Assembly: GCA_009733575.1 (NCBI GenBank)
Contig: ML769527.1
Coordinates: forward strand, 107,551-171,550
DNA length: 64,000 bases
Reading direction: 5' to 3'
Source: Gymnopus androsaceus JB14
Lineage: Eukaryota; Basidiomycota; Agaricomycetes; Agaricales; Omphalotaceae
Part shown: positions 23,541-33,027 of the stretch, piece after piece
Numbering within the stretch: the first letter of the stretch is position 1
Layout of the letters: each line of letters opens with the position of its first letter
Notes under the pieces: generated by a model
Told to the model about the DNA's origin: nothing
Seen by the model: the letters and a program-made list of their open reading frames with translations, nothing else
Database searches by the model: none
Position numbers and translations under genes: made by a program

Positions 23541-26500
23541 CTACGAAGGAACCTCGAGCTCCACTGTCTCCTCCGGATCCTCCTCGAAAGAACCTTCCAT
23601 CCGTTGTAATTCAGCCGTTGGAACATCCAGGAAGTCGTTGAGATCCGGGAGGGGAAGAGATAACCGAGAGAAATACGGAATGAGACGAAACGCCCCGACT
23701 GGACGACGCCAGACCGTTCCGTCGAGTTCGCAAACTATATATGCACCCCCACGATTCCGTCGAATAACCATTAGGGGACCCATATACTGCATGTGATTTT
23801 TCTTTGCTGAGGTCTTCTCGACTCGTGTATTTCGAGCCAAAACCAAGTGACCTGGAACGAAGTCGTAGACCTTTATGGACGCAGCATGGTCCTCTTCGAC
23901 TTTTCTGACCCATTCCAAACGCTTCCCGTACACCCGCAACTGCATGGCCTCTATATCCTCGAGACGCTTTTGGAGTTCCCGCGACCGGCGTGCTATGAGA
24001 TCGACAGTGGAAAGTGTGGAACCGGGAGGGGGAAGGAGGTAGGAAGCTTCAACGAGGTCGATTGGAAGGATGGGGTGGACACCATGGGCCAGAAAGTAGG
24101 GACTTGCACCGACAGAACGGAGCGCCGTAACACGTTCTGCCCAAAAGACTGAAGGAGCGATGGGAGACCACTTCGAGGGATCTCCATCCGCTGATTTTAT
24201 GAGAGCTTCCCGGACATTGAAATGTTGCCTCTCAATCACACCAGCCGCTTGCGAATTGTAAGTAGAGATGGTGATATGGCGTATACCATATCTTTTAGCT
24301 AGAATATCGAGAGCTTTGAGGAAGGGGGTCCCGTTATCGGTGACAATTTCTCGTAAGGCTCCCCATCGACACAGAATGTCCTCGAAAATCCAGGTGGCAA
24401 TAGCATCCCCCGTTTGACAACGGAGTTTGCGGAATTCGGGATACGCGGAGGACGAACAACGACCGTGAACGAGGTATTTGAAACCTCCTGACGATGGCAT
24501 CTCCATCGTGTCCATGTAGCATTTTGCGAAAAGACCAAGTGGTTCTGCGACCACTGGAGGGATACGGAGTTTCTCCGTTTGTCGAAGTTGGCAAAGGTGA
24601 CAGGTCTGAATAAACCATTTCACGTCGTCGTTGAGTTTGGGCCACCAAAAACGTTCACGGATGGATGCTGTTGTGGCCCAGATACCTTTATGACCCATTC
24701 GGTCATGGCATTCGCGAATAACGGAGATTCGACGAGCTTTGGGAATGACAAGACGGTGACAACCCTGAACGTCCTTTTGCCATAGCCGACCGGTCTCGTC
24801 CACGAAAAAATTCAAGCAATAACGAATGAAACCACTGTATTGGTCGTCCGAGAGACCCTCTGGTCTCTGCAGGCAAGTAAGATACTCCCGTACGGAGTCT
24901 AATCTCGACTCGATGCGTTCAGCTTGTTTAGAACGAGGAATGGAGTCGTAAGGGGTGGATTCGTCCGTTGACGAATCTGGGGAGGAAATGGCTTCCGATG
25001 AGAATGCAGGAAGGGGAGAAAGATGGTTCAGGGGTGATGGGTTCAGGAAATGAAGGAAACCGTTTGCACGGTCTATCCAATCCTCATGCTCCCCATCATC
25101 CTCTGACAGATCATCAGGTTGGGGAGTACGACGTGAGACACCATCTGCGGCTATACGTTCCGCAGGGACATGAATCATCGTGAAATCGAAAAGTAAGATT
25201 CCAGCTATCCAACGGTTGATCGTTGCGTTGGGCTGGATATCGGGATTGTTAATCATTCCCCGGATGTAGAGAGCGTCGACTTCAACCACGAAGTGCTTTG
25301 CTCCCACAGTCCAGAGACGCGTAGCACGGAGAGCGCGGAAGAGCCCATACAGCTCAAGCTTTGCTTGACTGTAGTTAGATTCTCGGGCATTGAGGGTAAT
25401 GGAACCAAATCGATTGATGAACCGGATTGAGGGGTTTTCAGGGGATGGCTGCATAAGTATAAAGCCAATGCAAATATTCGAAGTATCCACTACCAAAATG
25501 ATAGGGATTCCGTGAATGTAGATCAGGGGACGGATAGCTCCACTAGCCAGTACTGCGTCCTTCAGACGCTGCTGGGTAAGAGCCTCGAGCTCCCCGAATT
25601 GGAAGGGAATATCTTTTCGAGTTAACCGAACCAAAGGTTCAGCCAACTGCGCGAAACGGTCGATGAAGGAACGGCACAGGCCCACCGTTCCCAGAAAAGC
25701 TCGGACATCCGTTAACTTGAGTAACGGACCCCAATTGACTATCTTCGCGATTCTGGAATTATCGATTTTGCGACCTTCGTAAGAACATAGGTGGCCCGTA
25801 ATTAAAGCCTCGGGAGCTGCAATAAGGGCCTTTAGACCAGAATAGGTACCTCCCGCGTACTTCATACGCTGGAGGATACGGTTGACCACTTGCAAGTGTT
25901 CCCAAATGAACCGGCGGATTCCAGGATTCTCCGGAATTGTCTCGAATGACCCATCGGGGGTTTCGTAGCGTGTAGGACCACCACGGACGTTGACGTCGTC
26001 CAGATAAGGAATGGTGTAGTCCGGGATTTCTGGCTGATTGATAAAAGTCACGTCTCCATGAAAGATTTGAACGGAATTAGTCCACCCCATGGGAATGGCG
26101 GTTAGACGGAAGGGACCCAGGGGAGTTTGGAAGGTGGTGAGGTCGCGGGAGCAGACTGCTAGGGAACGTTCATCGTAGCCTACAAAAATATCAAGAGCAG
26201 CTAGAATTGCGCGACAGGCGTACCACTCAGCCAAATGTTCCAATATCGGTGGAACTGACGAATCTCGAATCGTCACTGCATTCAGCGGCTGCAAATCATG
26301 AACAATTCGCAATGACTTCCCGTCTTTCTTTACCACCGTGAACCAACGAGAACGGTAAGAAGAATTGGAAGGTTCGTAAATTCCGGAACGAATCTTGTCC
26401 TTCACGACTTTGATGATTTCGTCCATTAACCCGGGAGGAATGGGGAGGACGGGAACTCGCCAGGGAATGTGCTCGATGACTGGCATTTCGACTGGAGGGA

Positions 26501-27347
26501 AGTATTCATGTTTAAACTGACCCTTCTCCATTTCATTCCACGCAAAGGCACCCTCTTGCAGCATCATGAGATGGTGGATCGCCTTCATTTCCTCCGGCCA
26601 GAGGAACGACTGGTCGTGAGCATTGTCGATTATCTCCTTTCGTTCTTGAGTATATCGACCAGTGGGAGTAAACGGAGGAGGATTTGGATTGAGCGTTGGC
26701 AGATGCTCGAGGGGATCTGACGGAAATTGGCGAATAACTCTGAACTTTTCCGGTAGCGTTGTTGGAACAGGAACAGTACGTCGATGTACTGGCCTGTAGC
26801 GCTTTTTGGCAGCGGCGTAAATAGGAATGGGGAACGAATTGTCATTCGGAATTAATGGTAAGTGTTTACATTGGTTAGGGAGGTTTGGTAGGACTGAGCC
26901 CAGGAACACCTCCGAGATTCCTGGCTCACACAACTCGGGACGACATACCGACACTGCGGGACACTCGAGAATTCCCGCGTATACTTGTTCGTTGAACAAG
27001 AAGTATGCATGGGCGTGATAGAAAGCAAGAGCAAGGCGATCCGGACTTGGCACCTGACCGATGTTCTCGGATCGAAGCCGGATTGATATGTTATCAACCG
27101 ATATGTCGTCAACAAGATTTCCCCAATTGGGAATAAGCGTCTCTTCGTCTAGTTCAATTACGACGAGGGCCTCGTCACCATCCTCCAACTCGTCGAACTC
27201 TACCCTTTCGGGCGCAGTGCTTTCCGCGAGGAAAGTTTTCTCTCCAGCTCTCATCTCTCCTACTTCCGTACGCGTGGGCGGTGGCTTTTCAACAAGGGTA
27301 TATGCCACCCCCACGTCGTTCTCGCTAAAGTCGCCACTCTCGTTCAT
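23541..27347 (-). CDS. pol: Gypsy pol: reverse transcriptase, RNase H, integrase
   Basis: 1268-residue polyprotein in one frame, beginning with an ATG that overlaps the protease frame by 23 bp. Approximate domains: reverse transcriptase 330-520 (motif A LDIFVGYDERSL near 385, catalytic YLDD near 448), RNase H 610-700 (VVDTSNICIGF...), integrase zinc finger with H/H near 880-885 and CHLC near 916, integrase core with Asp in YMDTMEMP (about 945), TDNG (about 1003) and the Glu of VIERQH (about 1039), then a GPY/F-type module (YMGPLMVIRRNRGG) near 1175. No chromodomain was recognised in the short acidic tail. All catalytic acids are present. It copies the element RNA and inserts the cDNA. Confidence 0.93.
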   Translation of the reverse strand: MNESGDFSENDVGVAYTLVEKPPPTRTEVGEMRAGEKTFLAESTAPERVEFDELEDGDEALVVIELDEETLIPNWGNLVDDISVDNISIRLRSENIGQVPSPDRLALAFYHAHAYFLFNEQVYAGILECPAVSVCRPELCEPGISEVFLGSVLPNLPNQCKHLPLIPNDNSFPIPIYAAAKKRYRPVHRRTVPVPTTLPEKFRVIRQFPSDPLEHLPTLNPNPPPFTPTGRYTQERKEIIDNAHDQSFLWPEEMKAIHHLMMLQEGAFAWNEMEKGQFKHEYFPPVEMPVIEHIPWRVPVLPIPPGLMDEIIKVVKDKIRSGIYEPSNSSYRSRWFTVVKKDGKSLRIVHDLQPLNAVTIRDSSVPPILEHLAEWYACRAILAALDIFVGYDERSLAVCSRDLTTFQTPLGPFRLTAIPMGWTNSVQIFHGDVTFINQPEIPDYTIPYLDDVNVRGGPTRYETPDGSFETIPENPGIRRFIWEHLQVVNRILQRMKYAGGTYSGLKALIAAPEALITGHLCSYEGRKIDNSRIAKIVNWGPLLKLTDVRAFLGTVGLCRSFIDRFAQLAEPLVRLTRKDIPFQFGELEALTQQRLKDAVLASGAIRPLIYIHGIPIILVVDTSNICIGFILMQPSPENPSIRFINRFGSITLNARESNYSQAKLELYGLFRALRATRLWTVGAKHFVVEVDALYIRGMINNPDIQPNATINRWIAGILLFDFTMIHVPAERIAADGVSRRTPQPDDLSEDDGEHEDWIDRANGFLHFLNPSPLNHLSPLPAFSSEAISSPDSSTDESTPYDSIPRSKQAERIESRLDSVREYLTCLQRPEGLSDDQYSGFIRYCLNFFVDETGRLWQKDVQGCHRLVIPKARRISVIRECHDRMGHKGIWATTASIRERFWWPKLNDDVKWFIQTCHLCQLRQTEKLRIPPVVAEPLGLFAKCYMDTMEMPSSGGFKYLVHGRCSSSAYPEFRKLRCQTGDAIATWIFEDILCRWGALREIVTDNGTPFLKALDILAKRYGIRHITISTYNSQAAGVIERQHFNVREALIKSADGDPSKWSPIAPSVFWAERVTALRSVGASPYFLAHGVHPILPIDLVEASYLLPPPGSTLSTVDLIARRSRELQKRLEDIEAMQLRVYGKRLEWVRKVEEDHAASIKVYDFVPGHLVLARNTRVEKTSAKKNHMQYMGPLMVIRRNRGGAYIVCELDGTVWRRPVGAFRLIPYFSRLSLPLPDLNDFLDVPTAELQRMEGSFEEDPEETVELEVPS

Positions 27348-28668
27348 CCGGCTTTCGAAAACGCGGAGGCTCTCGAGGGACTGTAGGAATCGTGATGATT
27401 CTCTCGGTATTGGGGTCGGTTAGGGTGATGTGCTGGTCACCGGACAGGAAACTTTGAGTCCGGGCTTGCGTGAGGACTTCGAACGGACGACCAAGCAGAA
27501 CGTCGTACGCGGGGGACTCGACTATATGGACTTGGAGGATAGCAGTTACATCGCCAAAACGAAACGGTACGTCCCTGGCAATTCCCAATGTCCAGTCCGT
27601 CTTACCGTTGGCGCTTTGTAGAGGAATACAACGCGTGGGGTCGAACATAACCCCCAACGCATTGCACGTCGCGACCGACATTGCAATGATGCTACAGCCC
27701 CAGTCCGTAATGCAATGGACGGGGTGTTCTCCCACTATCGCCGTGACACCTCGAATCGAGGTCGACTCTCTTCCAACGTAAATTCTTTCTCCTTCTCCCG
27801 GTTCCTTCCTTTCGCTCATGAATACGTCCAGGATCTCGTTGCTCTCCAGCTGCGGAAATGGGAAATCTTCTGGGGACAATGCAGGTGACGACGGAGGTGA
27901 CGACGGAGGTGACGACTGAGGCTCTTGGCCTAACAGGTACGCTGACTCTTCTATCTCTAGAAGGTTCCCATCCACACCGATTCGGCGACTCGTCACGCCC
28001 TCTTTAACTTTCTTCCTGTACTCTGGCGCAATGGCTAATAAATCCTCCTGTCTGATAGCTACCAGACTGGATAAACCGGCTTGAACGACCCTTTCTACCG
28101 CAGCCTCCGTTTCTATTGGAGCTCGGTATCGAAAGTTCCTAGAATCGTCCTTCGGCGGAACTCCAACTGTCCTCTCCTGGGGAGGAACGTAATTCGGCAG
28201 CAACTTTCCAATAATCGGCTTTGGAATGCGTGCAGGACCAGGATTAGGAATTGGAGGGGAAGGCTCGGAAGGAGGAGGAGGAACCGGAGGGTTAGGAACC
28301 GGTGGCTTGGGCTTCGAAGAATGCTCAGGTACGTCTCTAGCTGCTTTCTCTCTTGCAGCTCGACGCGTCTCGAGTTTGAACAACAGCTGACGGATTGCCT
28401 GTTCTTCAGGCTCCTCTTCAATACTGCTTTGTTCAATCGATGCCGCCATGTACGTCGACGCCTTTTCCATCATCGCAGGACCCTGAAACCCCTGCACCGT
28501 GTACCTTGAGTGCACTCCGACATCAACTCCTCCGAACGGGTTCGATTCTACCGTTGGAGACTCCCACATCCAGGTCTTCTCGGATGGATGGTCCTCGAAA
28601 TAGCGCTCGAAGCGCTGCTTCAAGGTACCCTTCGGTGTATCTCTGGTTTCGAGGAAGACGCTGACCAC
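27325..28668 (-). CDS. Gypsy protease-containing frame
   Basis: 447-residue frame between gag and pol, overlapping gag by 49 bp (in the -1 phase relative to gag) and pol by 23 bp. A Pro-rich linker (KPKPPVPNPPVPPPPSEPSP) precedes a retropepsin-like domain at about residues 290-420: the flap-proximal strand IRGVTAIVGEHPVHCITDWG, then AMSVATCNALGV, LQSANGKTDWTLG and AYDVLLGRPFEVL (the hydrophobic-hydrophobic-Gly motif). The catalytic loop reads TDWG where retropepsins have DSG or DTG; relatives in this fungal lineage often show other residues in the middle position. It presumably processes Gag and Pol. Expression probably needs frameshifting or reinitiation. Confidence 0.85.
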   Translation of the reverse strand: MVSVFLETRDTPKGTLKQRFERYFEDHPSEKTWMWESPTVESNPFGGVDVGVHSRYTVQGFQGPAMMEKASTYMAASIEQSSIEEEPEEQAIRQLLFKLETRRAAREKAARDVPEHSSKPKPPVPNPPVPPPPSEPSPPIPNPGPARIPKPIIGKLLPNYVPPQERTVGVPPKDDSRNFRYRAPIETEAAVERVVQAGLSSLVAIRQEDLLAIAPEYRKKVKEGVTSRRIGVDGNLLEIEESAYLLGQEPQSSPPSSPPSSPALSPEDFPFPQLESNEILDVFMSERKEPGEGERIYVGRESTSIRGVTAIVGEHPVHCITDWGCSIIAMSVATCNALGVMFDPTRCIPLQSANGKTDWTLGIARDVPFRFGDVTAILQVHIVESPAYDVLLGRPFEVLTQARTQSFLSGDQHITLTDPNTERIITIPTVPREPPRFRKPDEREWRL

Positions 28669-29600
28669 CTCTCAGCTTGGACGAAACCATTGGCGTCTCT
28701 CTCGATTCGACCTTGGCTGACCCATTCGCGCAGATCCACGCAATCGTCAAACTTCGGACTGTCGCAATCATCCCAGAAACACTTGTTGGAACGACTCAGC
28801 TTTGGAGAACGGTCATTCCTGGACCTGTTCGAATTCCCGTCTCCTTTTGAAGCCATTTGCGCCATCAACTGCGCTAGCGAGGAGACCGTTTGCGTAAGCT
28901 GGTCCAGCTTGGACTCGGTGGGTTCGACTTTTGGAACGACCACGGCGGTGATGGAGGATACGGGGGCCACTGACTGGTCCCCTACGTTAAAATTTCCGAC
29001 TATCAGCGACGTATTTGCATCTGACAAGAGGAAGTCCACCGCTCCCTTCAGTTCGGCTAAAGAATACGCTTCACCTTTCTTCTTCGCCGTGTGCTGGACT
29101 TGGAGGCGCATATTCAATTGCGCACGGACCGAATCGGGGAATACCTGGACATAGTATCCCGCGACCTGGACGCCAGACAGGATACCGTGCTTCGTGAGCG
29201 ACTTCGATACTGTAGCGAATTCTCGGTGGTACTCGGCCAATTCCTGGCTGTTCGACACCCCGGACTTCGCAAACTTCGTGACAACCTTCTTCAAGGTATC
29301 TGTCGTGGTCTCGGGCACCTGCTCAGCCCCGGGGTAGTTCGAGAGGACCTCTTTCTTGAACTTGTCCCAGGTCTTCTGGTCGTCCTCGAACGTATCGAGG
29401 GATCTCCAGAAGCGCATCGTCTTCGCATCCACATAGCGAAGTGCTTCCTTCTTCATTTTCAGGTCATCGGAGTCGATAGCAGCTTCTTTCGCTACGGTTT
29501 CGAACTCCTCGAAGAACGTTGGCAATTGTTCTTCGTACTGAGAGTCCCACTTGGGGGCTTTTCGCTCATTGCGAGCAGGGAGTGGTTGTACGTTGGCCAT
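28620..29600 (-). CDS. gag: Gypsy gag
   Basis: Capsid protein of the element: from MANVQPLPARNERKAPKWDS through a helical gag core (QLPTFFEEFETVAKEAAIDS; ALRYVDAKTMRFWRSLDTF; YVQVFPDSVRAQLNMRLQV) to a C-terminal Cys-containing segment CFWDDCDSPKFDDC that replaces the classical CCHC knuckle. The same reading frame stays open upstream of this ATG to about 30000 without another ATG, encoding a Ser/Pro-rich stretch with repeated SPSPERTPSP-type motifs (29640-29840), so translation may start upstream at a non-AUG codon or after splicing. The stop at 28620 lies within the protease frame. Confidence 0.85.
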   Translation of the reverse strand: MANVQPLPARNERKAPKWDSQYEEQLPTFFEEFETVAKEAAIDSDDLKMKKEALRYVDAKTMRFWRSLDTFEDDQKTWDKFKKEVLSNYPGAEQVPETTTDTLKKVVTKFAKSGVSNSQELAEYHREFATVSKSLTKHGILSGVQVAGYYVQVFPDSVRAQLNMRLQVQHTAKKKGEAYSLAELKGAVDFLLSDANTSLIVGNFNVGDQSVAPVSSITAVVVPKVEPTESKLDQLTQTVSSLAQLMAQMASKGDGNSNRSRNDRSPKLSRSNKCFWDDCDSPKFDDCVDLREWVSQGRIERDANGFVQAERWSASSSKPEIHRRVP

Positions 29601-30061
29601 CGACGGCGGAAATGGAATAGGAATGGGAGTGGACTGGTAAGTGGGCCTTGGACTAGGCTCGATATCTGGACTAACCCTTGGACTAGGGCTCGGGGACTGT
29701 CTCCTTGGACTAGGAGTGCGATCTGGAGTGATCGGCGAGGACGATAACGGAGACGAATCTACTTCCGGAGAGGGAGTTCTTTCCGGAGAGGGAGATGGAG
29801 AGGGAGTTCTTTCGGGAGAGAAAGAATTCGAAGGATCTAGAAGCGAAAGACGATTGTGAACTGCGTCTTCGTCGGGAACTGGGGAAAAGAGGTCCGAGGT
29901 CTCGTAAGTGAGCTCGGCGGACTGGAGGGAAGTTAAAAGTTGTTGAGTTTCTGGAGAAACTGGACGAGGTCGTAGACCTTCTTGACGACGTCGAGGTGTT
30001 TTTACGAAACTTTTTGTAAAACGTTGAAATAAAAACTAATGTGAACTACACTGGATTACCC

Positions 30062-30078
30062 CCTCGCGGTGGGCTCCA
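30062..30078 (-). promoter_or_regulatory. Primer-binding site of the gypsy element
   Basis: On the minus strand TGGAGCCCACCGCGAGG follows the 5' LTR end (CTTTACA) after TC. Identical to the site at 17661-17677. Confidence 0.85.
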
Positions 30079-30080
30079 GA

Positions 30081-30411
30081 TGTAAAGCTAGGTCTCGTGT
30101 GTGCAGGAGACGATGCTTTGAGTGCGGCGGGGTAAACTCTCGCAGTTCGCTCAGTACTAGGTAAGAATGGGGGAAAAACAAGATATTATTTCTACCTACG
30201 AACGTCCAGTGTAAATACCAGGACGTCGAGCATTTGACACTCGGCGTATAGCAGTAAGTAAGTAATAGTTTCGAGTCTCGGCGAGACCGAGACCCTGTAC
30301 GTAGGTAAGTAGAATGTTCGGTCTTTAGGTATATACATGTAATAGTTGTCCATGTCAAGTCCGGAGGACTTGTCGCGCTCATACGCGTACAGACGCGTAT
30401 GAGGCGCGACA
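30081..30411 (-). repeat. 5' LTR of the gypsy element
   Basis: 331 bp. On the minus strand it starts with the near-perfect palindrome 30371-30411, containing two ACGCGT hexamers, and ends CTTTACA next to the primer-binding site. It should hold the element promoter. Confidence 0.92.
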
Positions 30412-32873
30412 GCGTTCGCAATATGTTTCCGCATTTTATAACCTAATGCCAAAAAACTTATGAATATAATATGCAATGGCTCGGGATAGGCACTTACCAG
30501 TACCAGCAACGTTGAGTCGTGTCATCTCAAATATCCGTGCAACAAGCAGGGCCTCCAACTTGTCAAGAGCCTTGCGATAGTTTGCCTCCTTCACCAACTT
30601 GCTAGCAGCGTCCCACTTCTCCGAGCCCTTCACCCAGCGAGCCCCAATCTCCAGCTTCCACTCCAGCATCTGGATATCAGCGATGAGCTTACGCTCATTC
30701 TCCATTTCATCTCGGCATTTCTTCTCCAACGCTGGTCCACCGTCATGCCCACCATCAGGGTTGTAGCTTTGCCATGCCTCCCGAAAAGTTGCAAGTCGCT
30801 CGACGCAGCTCTGCAAGGCCTCTAGCTTCACGAAATACTCCATCTCTAGTGTTTCCTTTGGCGGGGTCTTGGAGAGGCTCCGAAGGTAATCCCCCTCCTC
30901 CAGTAGCCATTGATAAAATATGTCCGCACTCTCGATACCAGCTTCCCTCATGGCCTTTGCGATGGCACCCTGAGTGCAAATGATAGCCAGGGCTTGTTTG
31001 TAGTTGTTGTATATGAACAGGCTGAGCTTTGAATACGTCTCCAGGCTGTCGTGGTAATAGAGGAATTCTGAAATAGATTGGCGGCGATGAAAGACAGACT
31101 GGTGACGAGTGATGCCTGCTAGTGAATCCGTGATGCTGAAGAGCCGTTTGCACCCTTCTCCATCCTCGAGCCCAGTGCAAACAATGTAAAGCATAAGGAA
31201 GAGTAGCTGACAAGCTCGCTCATGAGAGAACCCATGCATGGTGCCTATGACGGGGAGATAGTTACACCATAGGGCTAGAGCAAACAGAGGGCTCCTCTTC
31301 ACTGTTTTCGAGGTTTTGCAATGAATGTCGTAGGCCACTGCAAACTTCCCCTTTGGGCGACCTTCCCCTGTCGTTTTACGCTCTTCAACCTCTGCAGCCA
31401 TGTAATGGTTCATGACAGACAACGGATACTTTGATCTGGAACGGAATAAGGTCAGTCGAAGTGAAAATAATAAACAGGGCTCACTTCTCTCCACTGCGTA
31501 TCATATCGCAAGCCACCAGCACCATCATATGCCTGCACAGCAGCACGAACCAGCCATATTCCAAAAACCTTCCTACCAACCTAGCAGTGTTCTTGTCACT
31601 GGCATTATACCACCATTCTTCACACTTTCCCTCCGCCCACAGGCGCTCCTCAGCAGAGAGTTCGACCCCACCACCAACTTCATTAACAAACTCCCAGTTA
31701 TCCTTGTCCCAACCGTCAACAGCTTCAGATGAAAGGAAGTAATCACCCCCTGCAACACGGCGATCGAGATGTTCCTTTGAAGGAGCAGCAGTTGGAGGTG
31801 CATCAGGCTCAGCAGAGGCGTTGAGTTTGCTAGCATCCTGACACTCCACCCGCCTCAATGAGTTGTTCCCATCCATGCAGGCCAACATCCGAACGTCTAG
31901 CTCCTCTTCACCATCGAGACGGTATTGGCAAGCAGGGCAGCAGTTCAGCATACGCCAGTTAGGTCCTTCACGACCCAAGGTCTTCTGAACGCATAAACAA
32001 ACACCGTTCAGAATTGCCATGTAAAGGTCAAACGCGGTGGACAATTGAGTAGATAAATATGGTTTGAATGCAATACCTTCAGCATCGCACATGGACTTGA
32101 CAAAAGGCTGAATGCCGAGTTTGGGACAGCGAACAAATAGTCAATGATAGAGAGCCACGGTATGGATGGAAATACCAGATAGATGCTTTGTGGGCGCGGT
32201 AGGAATAACGCCTGCTCTGATAATGCTAGCAGAATCATATATAAACCCACTAAGTAGCTTGATTTCTTTAGTAGATGAGCCTGCGCACAAGTAAAGTCAG
32301 CAAAGCAGCTAGAAAAGCAGAAGGAGCCTTACCAAACACATCGATAACAGCAAGATCCATGACCATCAAAACCTCTCGAGTTCCCTGCACCCCTTTTCTC
32401 TCTGAATAATCCCAATCCATGTAGGCCTGGACCATTTCATCCATCTGAGGCTCGAAACTCCGCCAGGTTTTATCTGTCCAATCCCTGCGAGTCCTGAAGT
32501 CCTTATACTCTCGCCTCATATCATTATGCATCTCCTCCTGCATCTTTACAAGCCCCTCGTCCTCCCCATTGCTGTCCGAATTGCTCCCATCGCTGCCAAG
32601 TCGGTCTTCAGGCATAACGTGCTCGCTGAATGGCATATCGAAGTCATCAGCCTGGCGTTGGGTCTCAGGTTGCTGCAAAATTTGTCTTGCCGCTTCCGCA
32701 GCATCGCTCTGTTTTTGAAGTCGCATGAGTTAAGAATGGCTAAGGCTTTTAGTCGCCCGCCTAGAAGTCAAGAGGCGTTGATCGGAGGATGTGCCTTGGA
32801 GGCCATGAGCAGGTCCGCGTATCGAGAAATTCCTCCTGGCGTGAGCTCGAGCTCGAGGGGCACGGGTGGCCAT
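30412..32873 (-). pseudogene. KDZ transposase, N-terminal and catalytic part
   Basis: Main part of the KDZ (Kyakuja-Dileera-Zisupton) transposase, which mobilises the element by a DDE-type mechanism. The likely start is the ATG at 32873 (MATRAPRARAH; NFSIRGPAHGLQGTSS). An in-frame TAA at 32730-32732 follows (SHS*LMRLQKQ, compatible with CAA to TAA). Further exons hold the CPAC motif of the zinc-binding segment near 31930, the Asp segment ACMDGNNSLRR, AVAYDIHCKTSKTV, IGTMHGFSHERACQL and GLEDGEGCKRLFSITDS with the presumptive catalytic Glu. Introns are visible, for example GTAAGTGCC...GGCATTAG at about 30447-30505, which joins NVAGT to GYKMRKHIANA. The gene then runs into the gypsy insertion at 30411 and resumes at 22239. 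Two independent lesions make it a pseudogene. Confidence 0.82.
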
Positions 32874-33027
32874 GAAAAGGATAGCGTTTTTGAGCAGGGT
32901 TGAAAGTTGGGGAAAATCGCGTGAGCAATTGTCATGATCAAAACATAAGCGCCATCAAATCTAAGCAGCGCCAAATCTAAGTGGCGCCAAATCTAGCGCC
33001 GCAGCTTCCTTCTTGTCAACCGCCACC
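32874..33027. promoter_or_regulatory. Divergent promoter with repeated GCGCCAAA boxes
   Basis: Only 154 bp separate the putative ATG of the transposase (32873, minus) from the ATG of the dioxygenase (33028, plus). Within it GCGCCATCAAATCTAAG (32949), GCGCCAAATCTAAG (32968) and GCGCCAAATCTA (32984) form three direct repeats, followed by another GCGCC at 32996. GCGCCAAA is the reverse complement of TTTGGCGC, the classical E2F/DP site. Co-regulation of the two genes by cell-cycle factors is inference. Confidence 0.6.

Larger units (their letters stand above)
22240..30411 (-). mobile_element. Ty3/gypsy LTR retrotransposon, full length and young
   Basis: 8.17-kb element inserted in the KDZ transposase gene, transcribed leftwards. 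LTRs at 22240-22569 and 30081-30411 (TG...CA on the minus strand) differ at only three positions by eye (GCG/GCA near 22391 and 30232, a T indel near 22425 and 30269, GCA/GCG near 22544 and 30387), about 1%. The target duplication is ACGC on the minus strand (4 bp, 5 if the ambiguous A is counted). Primer-binding site at 30062-30078; polypurine tract GAAGAGGGGG at 22570-22579. Gag, protease and pol open frames are unbroken, and a divergent open frame lies between pol and the 3' LTR. CpG-rich base composition contrasts with the surrounding decayed repeats. Probably recently active. Confidence 0.92.
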
